A DNA stretch of 64,000 nucleotides, taken from assembly GCA_028284495.1 (NCBI GenBank), contig JANQRP010000014.1, positions 62,001-126,000 of the forward strand, in the 5' to 3' direction. The notes under the pieces were generated by a model, which was not told the DNA's origin, ran no database searches, and was given only the letters and a program-made list of their open reading frames with translations. This DNA is from Longimicrobiales bacterium (GTDB taxonomy: Bacteria > Gemmatimonadota > Gemmatimonadetes > Longimicrobiales > Gaopeijiaceae). The translations under genes were made by a program, and so were the position numbers. Shown here in pieces: positions 59,334-64,000 of this stretch (positions are counted from its first letter, which is position 1; each line of letters begins with the position of its first letter).

Positions 59334-60338
59334 TCAGCCGCCGCCGACGCGCCGCGAGAGGTGCAGGTCCAGCGTGAAATCCACCGCCGGGCTGTCCGGC
59401 CGGATGTCCTCCGTGAACGCCACCTGCCAGAGCCAGTTCGAGCCCGTCCGGCCGGTGAACCCCACGCCGAGATTCACCGGCGCCCGGTCGAGTTCGCGGG
59501 TCTGGAATCCGCGAAGGAACGGCGTGCTCCCCTGGAACTGCACCATCGCCGCCCACGTGCGGCCGAGCCGTCGCTCCATGCCGAGGTGGAAGGTGCCCGC
59601 CAGGGACGCCGTGAACGGATCGAGGGTCGGCCCCGCGTTCACGGTGCCGATGGCGGCGCCTGCGTACGTGGCCCAGTCGGTGAACGTGTGACGCGCGTCG
59701 AGCTGGAGCGCCACGTCGACCCTCCCGGACGACCAGTCCGGATCGCCGACCGGGAGCTTCACGCTCGCCCGGGCGGACAGCGCCTTGCGTCCCCGGAAGA
59801 TCGGCACCGCGACCCAGACGATCGGATCCGCGAGGTGGGTCCCGCCGTCGAGCGAGAGGATCGAGTCGCCCGCGGCGACGACCGAGACCTCGAACTCGTT
59901 GTCCGCCACGTCCTCCCGATCGCCGTTCGGGAGCGCGAGGCGGGCGTGGTACCACTGCACCAGCCCGTCCATGAAGCCCCCCCATCCCGTCACGAGGGCC
60001 GAACGGACCCCGACTTCGACGCGGTCGCGCGGGGCCCACACGACCTCGAACGTGTTCGTCCAGCGTTCGTAGTCGAGCGTCACGTCGATCGCGGGATCGC
60101 GCACGAACTCGAACACGTTGGAGTAGGTCGAGCGCCACGCGAGTTCGAACGTCCCGGCCGGAAGCACGTCGGCGCGCTCGGGGCGCGGCGTGAGGAAGAG
60201 CGCGTAGACGGTGTGCTGCTCCGGCACGCGGAACGGCCCGTTGCCCAGCGCCTGGGCGTGAAGCGGACCGGTCAGCAGCGGGCCGGCGGCGGCCAGCGCG
60301 AACAGCCCGGCCACGACCGTCCGTCCGGACGTGCTCAC
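59334..60338 (-). CDS. DUF3187-family outer membrane protein
   Basis: A 334-residue exported protein. The signal peptide (VVAGLFALAAAGPLLTGPLHAQ) is followed by alternating hydrophobic beta strands, for example VFEFVRDPAIDVTLDYERWT, VEVGVRSALVTGWGGFMDGL and GMERRLGRTWAAMVQFQGSTP, ending in a C-terminal strand with a hydrophobic/aromatic pattern (AVDFTLDLHLSRRV). This fits the DUF3187 group of predicted beta-barrels. Function unknown. The GTG at 60338 overlaps the next gene's stop (GTGA). Confidence 0.75.
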   Translation of the reverse strand: MSTSGRTVVAGLFALAAAGPLLTGPLHAQALGNGPFRVPEQHTVYALFLTPRPERADVLPAGTFELAWRSTYSNVFEFVRDPAIDVTLDYERWTNTFEVVWAPRDRVEVGVRSALVTGWGGFMDGLVQWYHARLALPNGDREDVADNEFEVSVVAAGDSILSLDGGTHLADPIVWVAVPIFRGRKALSARASVKLPVGDPDWSSGRVDVALQLDARHTFTDWATYAGAAIGTVNAGPTLDPFTASLAGTFHLGMERRLGRTWAAMVQFQGSTPFLRGFQTRELDRAPVNLGVGFTGRTGSNWLWQVAFTEDIRPDSPAVDFTLDLHLSRRVGGG

Positions 60339-60748
60339 GCGGCCGCCATCCCCAGCCAGCGCCCGATCCCCCACCCTGCGGACGCCACCGCGGCGGTCAG
60401 CACGGTGCCCCACGCCAGATCGACCACGACCACGCGGGTCGGGAAGCCCTCGAAGAGCGCGAGCGACGTGAGATCGAAGGTGGCGTAGGCGAAGAACCCG
60501 AGCAACGCGCCGAGCGACGCGGCCCGAACCAGCGAGTCCACCTCAAGGCCGGGAAGCACCGCGAAGACGAGGATGCCCGTGATGTAGATGGCGTAGAACA
60601 GCAGCGCGGCACCCCAGCGCACCTCGTCGGCGAGCAGGAAACCAATCTGGCGCTCGTAGAAGCGCTGGGCGACCACACCGATCCAGACCAGATCGATCAC
60701 GAAGAACACGACCGCCATCCCCGCGTACAGCTTCAGGACGTCGGGCAC
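60335..60748 (-). CDS. DUF2177-family membrane protein
   Basis: A 137-residue integral membrane protein with four hydrophobic helices (YAGMAVVFFVIDLVWIGVV; GAALLFYAIYITGILVFAVL; AASLGALLGFFAYATFDLTS; VDLAWGTVLTAAVASAGWGIG). The pattern with YAIYITGILVFAVLPGLE and AYATFDLTSLALFEGFPTRV is typical of DUF2177 (pseudo-gene-like YqgA-type annotation does not apply). Function unknown. It starts with GTG at 60748, two bases after the Old Yellow Enzyme gene. Confidence 0.75.
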   Translation of the reverse strand: MPDVLKLYAGMAVVFFVIDLVWIGVVAQRFYERQIGFLLADEVRWGAALLFYAIYITGILVFAVLPGLEVDSLVRAASLGALLGFFAYATFDLTSLALFEGFPTRVVVVDLAWGTVLTAAVASAGWGIGRWLGMAAA

Positions 60749-60749
60749 G

Positions 60750-61880
60750 TCAGGCGTCGAGGGTCGGGTAGTCGGTGTAGCCCTCGGCGCCGGGCGAGTA
60801 GAACAATTCCGGGCGCGGCTCGTTGAGGTCGGCCCCCCTCCGGAATCGCTCGAGCAGGTCCGGGTTGGCGAGGAATGGCCGGCCGAACGCGACCAGGTCG
60901 GCCTTCGCGGGCCGGGTCTCGTCGTCCACTCCGGCGTCGCCCCCGCCCGGCGTGAGGACCGCCGCCGCGCGCTCGTGATCGTAGCCCCCCGCCAGGACGA
61001 AGGCCCCGGCGAACTCGTCCCGCATCGACGCCTTGAGGTCTTCCCTCGCCTGCGGCGTCCCCTGCGGCGAAGGGTCGATGACGTGGAGGTAGACCAGTCC
61101 CGCCTCACCGAGCTGGCGGGCGAGGTGCGCGTAGGTGATGTCGATCTCGTCGTGGAGCGGCATCTCGTTGAAGACACCGTACGGCGAGAGGCGCATGCCG
61201 AGCCGGTCGCCCCCGATCGCCGCCGCGACGCGCTCGGCGGTCTCGATCGCGAACCTGCAGCGGGTGGCCACGGAGCCGCCCCACGCGTCCATGCGCCGGT
61301 TCGTGTGCGGATGGATGAACTGCTCGATCAGGTAGCCGTTCGCTCCGTGGAGCTCGACCCCGTCGAACCCCGCCTCGAGGGCATTCTGCGCGGCGTGGAC
61401 GTACTCGCTGATCGCGGCCTCCACCTCCGCGGGCTCCATGCGATCGGCCACCGGAATGGGGAGCGTCCCGCCGGCTTCGTCGACCCACATCCGCGTCTCT
61501 TCCAGCGCGACCGCCGCGGGAGCGAGTACGCGCCCACCCTCAGGCAGGTTGGCGGGATGGGCGACCCGGCCCGTGTGCATGAGCTGCGCGAAGATGCGGC
61601 CCCCGGCTTCGTGGACCGCCTCGGTGACGAGCCTCCAGCCCTCGACCTGCTCGTCCGACCAGAGGCCCGGGATCCGCGCGTAGCCGAGGCCGTTGGGCGA
61701 CGGCGACACACCCTCCGTGACGATGAGTCCCGCCGACGCGCGCTGGGCGTAGTACTCGGCCATCAGCGCGTTGGGGATGGAGCCGCTGGCGCGGGACCGG
61801 GTCATCGGCGACATGACCGCCCGGTTGGGAAGCTCGAGACGGCCGAGCCGGAAGCGGTCGAACAGGATGGAGTCGGGCAC
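60750..61880 (-). CDS. Old Yellow Enzyme family NADH:flavin oxidoreductase
   Basis: FMN-dependent ene-reductase of 376 residues, NemA/OYE-like. Motifs: LPNRAVMSPMTRSRA (FMN binding), FAQLMHTGRVAHPANLP, the substrate-binding His-Asn pair in FDGVELHGANGYLIEQFIHP, NRRMDAWGGSVATRCRF, RLGMRLSPYG and AFGRPFLANPDLLERFRRG. It starts with GTG at 61880. These enzymes reduce activated alkenes, nitro-compounds or nitrate esters; the natural substrate is unclear. Confidence 0.9.
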   Translation of the reverse strand: MPDSILFDRFRLGRLELPNRAVMSPMTRSRASGSIPNALMAEYYAQRASAGLIVTEGVSPSPNGLGYARIPGLWSDEQVEGWRLVTEAVHEAGGRIFAQLMHTGRVAHPANLPEGGRVLAPAAVALEETRMWVDEAGGTLPIPVADRMEPAEVEAAISEYVHAAQNALEAGFDGVELHGANGYLIEQFIHPHTNRRMDAWGGSVATRCRFAIETAERVAAAIGGDRLGMRLSPYGVFNEMPLHDEIDITYAHLARQLGEAGLVYLHVIDPSPQGTPQAREDLKASMRDEFAGAFVLAGGYDHERAAAVLTPGGGDAGVDDETRPAKADLVAFGRPFLANPDLLERFRRGADLNEPRPELFYSPGAEGYTDYPTLDA

Positions 61881-61963
61881 GTGGTCGGGATTCGGAGAGA
61901 CGGTGGAAAACGACTCGGGGCGAACACCGTCGCCGATGCCCGGTTCCGAGTCGCCGTCGGGCT

Positions 61964-64000
61964 TCAGTCGCCGGCGACGCGGCTTCCGCGGACGGGCTGG
62001 GAGAGCATGTCACGGAGCCAGTGCCCGGCGCGCTCCGCCTTGGCCTTCACGTACGGGAGATTGTGTCGGTTGAGGTGCCCGAAGAGTGGCTGGCGGCGCA
62101 CCACGGAGATCCCACCGGCCTCGAGCGCAGCGACCTTCTCGGGATTGTTGGTGAGCACCTCGACGGCGTCGACCCCCAGGTCCCGGAGCATCGAGATCGC
62201 GATCTGGTAGTCGCGCTCGTCGGCACCGAAGCCGAGGTGCCCATCCGCGTCGATCGTGTCGAGCCCCGTCTCCTGCAGGCTGTACGCGCGGAACTTGTTG
62301 CCGAGCCCGATGCCCCGGCCCTCCTGCGCGAGGTAGAGCAGGATCCCGCAGCCGCGGGCCGCGAAGTAGTCCATGCTCCCCTGGAGCTGCTCGCCGCAGT
62401 CGCACCGGAGGCTGCCGAAGAGGTCCCCGGTGAGGCACGCCGAGTGGAGCCGGATGGGCACCGGCGTCGGCCACGCCGCCCGGTCGCCGACCAGCACCGC
62501 GACGTGCTCCTCGAGACCGGACGCGTCGCGGAAGAGCACGAAGGTGGACGCCTCGGCACCGGGAATCGGCACGGGAGCTTCGCTGACCCGCACGATCTCC
62601 GACCGGGCGGCCTCCACGTAGCGGCAGACCTCGTCGGTCGAGACCTCCAGGATGGCACCCGCCCGGAGCGCGGCAGCGAGCGCCGCCGACGCCGGGTCGA
62701 CCGGCGCCGTCACCACGGCGGGCAGCATGCGGCCGAGGCGCGCGAGCGCCAGTGAGGAGGAGGAGTGCGGATCGGCGACGCTGCCCTGCACGGCGTCGGC
62801 CGCGTCGTCGTCGGGGTCCATGGCGAGCGCCCGGATCGCGCCGGCGGACGCCGACGGAGCGAGGGGGATCGAGATCGCGGTGGCCGGACCCGCTTCTGCC
62901 TCGGTGCACCACCCGAGGAAACGCGCACGGTGGGCGGTGACCACGAGCGTGGCGGGGCCGCCGGAGCGGCGCCGGAACTCGTCGAGCCGCGACGTGTCGA
63001 GCTCCTCGACCGCGATCGCGAGCACGTCTCCGGGGGCGTGCGGGAGTCCGGCCTGGTCCCGTACCCGCAGCGTGCGACCCCGCTTCAGGTCGAACAGCGC
63101 TCGTTCGGCATTGTACATGACGCCTTCCCTCGTTCCCGCGGCGCCCTGCGCGCCGCCCCCGATCGAGGCAAGAACCCCGACGGGGGCGCCGGGATCCGAG
63201 GAGAGGGCCCCTTCCACGGCTGCGACTTCGGTCGGCGGCGCCACCTCGGACGGGACGGTGAGGAGGCCCGCCCGGCGAACCCGGCGGCCCGACCGGACAC
63301 CGCTCGTGGCGGCCACCAGCACGGGCGCCAGCACCAGTCCGACGAGGATCGGGCTGAGCCAGAGCGCGAACACGGGACTCACTACCAGGGTTGCGATCGT
63401 CCATGCCACCCCGAGGGTCCACGCAGGCCAGGTGATCCGGACCGCATCGCGCATCCGGATCGGGTCGCGACCGGGATCTCGCGGATTCCACCCCACGGAC
63501 CGCCCCGCCGCGATCTGCGCCACGAACATCGAGTGGTGGATCATCAGCACCGGAGCCAGCGCGACGGACAGCGCCGTTTCGAGCAGCGCGCTTCCGATCA
63601 GGCGCGGCGCGCCACCGAACCGCGGTGCGTCGCGCAGGAGCGTGAGCAGGACGCCGAGCGCCTTGGGGAGGAACAGCACCACGGCCGTCACCGCGAGCAG
63701 CGACAGGCCACCGGGAGCGCCGACGGGCACGTCCCGCACCAGCGGAGAGCCCGACAGCGCGGGGAGGAACACGTAGGCCGTACCGGCGAGCAGGATGCCG
63801 AGCCACAGGGGGGACGAGAGGTACGCCATCGCTCCCGACACGAAGTGGATCCGGCTCACACCGCGAAGGCCGTCCAGCCGGAGCAGTCGCAGGTGCTGCA
63901 GGCTGCCCTGGGCCCAGCGCCGGTCGCGACGGGCGTAGGCCGGGAACGACTCGGGCAACTCCTCCCACGACGCCGTGAGGCTCGGGTCCAGCACCACCCT
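61964..64000 (-). CDS. OpgH (glucan glucosyltransferase) C-terminal part fused in frame to long-form GTP cyclohydrolase II (5' end beyond window)
   Basis: One open reading frame of at least 679 codons, cut by the right edge. Numbered from the first Met at 63997, residues 1-290 match the end of OpgH/MdoH: SWEELPESFPAYARRDRRWAQGSLQ (cf. E. coli RDRRWCQGNLQH), several membrane helices and the terminal GRRVRRAGLLTVPSEVAPPTE. Residues 294-505 resemble the N-terminal domain of long alpha-proteobacterial RibA (MYNAERALFDLKRGRTLRV, SLALARLGRMLPAVVTAP). Residues 510-665 are GTP cyclohydrolase II: zinc Cys in RLHSACLTGDLFGSLRCDCG, then LAQEGRGIGLGNKFRAYSLQ, GFGADERDY and VLTNNPEKVAALEAGGI. An ATG at 63118 with an AGGGAAGG sequence before it could start RibA separately. 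Either a true fusion or two proteins without a stop between. Confidence 0.85.
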   Translation of the reverse strand, partial: RVVLDPSLTASWEELPESFPAYARRDRRWAQGSLQHLRLLRLDGLRGVSRIHFVSGAMAYLSSPLWLGILLAGTAYVFLPALSGSPLVRDVPVGAPGGLSLLAVTAVVLFLPKALGVLLTLLRDAPRFGGAPRLIGSALLETALSVALAPVLMIHHSMFVAQIAAGRSVGWNPRDPGRDPIRMRDAVRITWPAWTLGVAWTIATLVVSPVFALWLSPILVGLVLAPVLVAATSGVRSGRRVRRAGLLTVPSEVAPPTEVAAVEGALSSDPGAPVGVLASIGGGAQGAAGTREGVMYNAERALFDLKRGRTLRVRDQAGLPHAPGDVLAIAVEELDTSRLDEFRRRSGGPATLVVTAHRARFLGWCTEAEAGPATAISIPLAPSASAGAIRALAMDPDDDAADAVQGSVADPHSSSSLALARLGRMLPAVVTAPVDPASAALAAALRAGAILEVSTDEVCRYVEAARSEIVRVSEAPVPIPGAEASTFVLFRDASGLEEHVAVLVGDRAAWPTPVPIRLHSACLTGDLFGSLRCDCGEQLQGSMDYFAARGCGILLYLAQEGRGIGLGNKFRAYSLQETGLDTIDADGHLGFGADERDYQIAISMLRDLGVDAVEVLTNNPEKVAALEAGGISVVRRQPLFGHLNRHNLPYVKAKAERAGHWLRDMLSQPVRGSRVAGD

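Noticed and set aside
1..64000. CRISPR arrays, insertion sequences, prophage, rRNA or tRNA genes
   Set aside because: I found no regularly spaced repeats, transposase or integrase genes, or tRNA-like cloverleaf or rRNA sequence by reading; a tRNAscan and IS search would be decisive.

Overview
The window is chromosomal DNA from a very GC-rich bacterium. It is packed with housekeeping genes and shows no phage, transposase, CRISPR or tRNA gene that I can see. Several traits together suggest Gemmatimonadota or a close relative in the FCB neighbourhood, though this is inference: a short primary sigma factor of Bacteroidota type without region 1.1, a bacillithiol-type deacetylase (BshB1), an MglA GTPase, PcrA, and the local gene orders. 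GTG starts and 1-4 base gene overlaps (GTGA, ATGA, TGATG) are frequent.

Layout. 1-4777 (minus): rimP-nusA-L7Ae-infB; infB runs off the left edge. 4910-6676 (minus): a coiled-coil protein and murA, whose active-site Cys is replaced by Asp. 6918-9798 (plus): nitrilase-family hydrolase, two small unknowns and a secreted zinc phospholipase C. 9901-16102 (minus): SIMPL protein, pcrA, histidine kinase, serS and a lipoprotein. 16296-19894 (plus): single-domain response regulator, mannose-1-phosphate guanylyltransferase, GlmU-like protein and WalJ-like hydrolase. 19895-20421 is the only gene-free stretch over 300 bases; it holds two inverted copies of a structured element. 20422-28928 (minus): rseP, dxr, cdsA, frr, pyrH, tsf, rpsB, rpsI, rplM and rpoD, the classic translation/envelope block but without uppS. 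29013-42608 is mostly minus: lepB, NtrX, ThpR, a class V aminotransferase, ComM, an amino-acid decarboxylase, an RsbRD-like protein and a giant NtrY-like kinase, with a matrixin protease on plus. 42683-50840 is mostly plus: a secreted protein, an efflux adaptor with two MacB/FtsX permeases, BshB1, a cysteine desulfurase and mnmA, with a HIRAN-like gene on minus. 50830-64000 (minus): dnaJ, grpE, hydrolase, cinA, pgsA, mglA, recR, ybaB, dnaX, the SRP RNA, two membrane proteins, an Old Yellow Enzyme, and at the right edge a reading frame joining OpgH to GTP cyclohydrolase II.

Regulatory sequence. Three promoters have strong -35 boxes and 17-18 base spacers (rplM, SRP RNA, the response-regulator operon) and suggest a local sigma-A consensus near TTGAC(C/T)-N17/18-TAnnnT. 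Several genes start 5-7 bases after a TAnnnT-like box, suggesting leaderless mRNAs.

Most novel items: the OpgH-RibA frame (61964-64000), and the paired inverted elements at 19899-20392, whose outer arms differ in sequence but keep full self-complementarity. MurA Asp117, an altered SRP RNA apical loop, the 1384-residue NtrY-like sensor, the exporter locus without an ATPase and a 17-base palindrome before the cysteine desulfurase also deserve a look.
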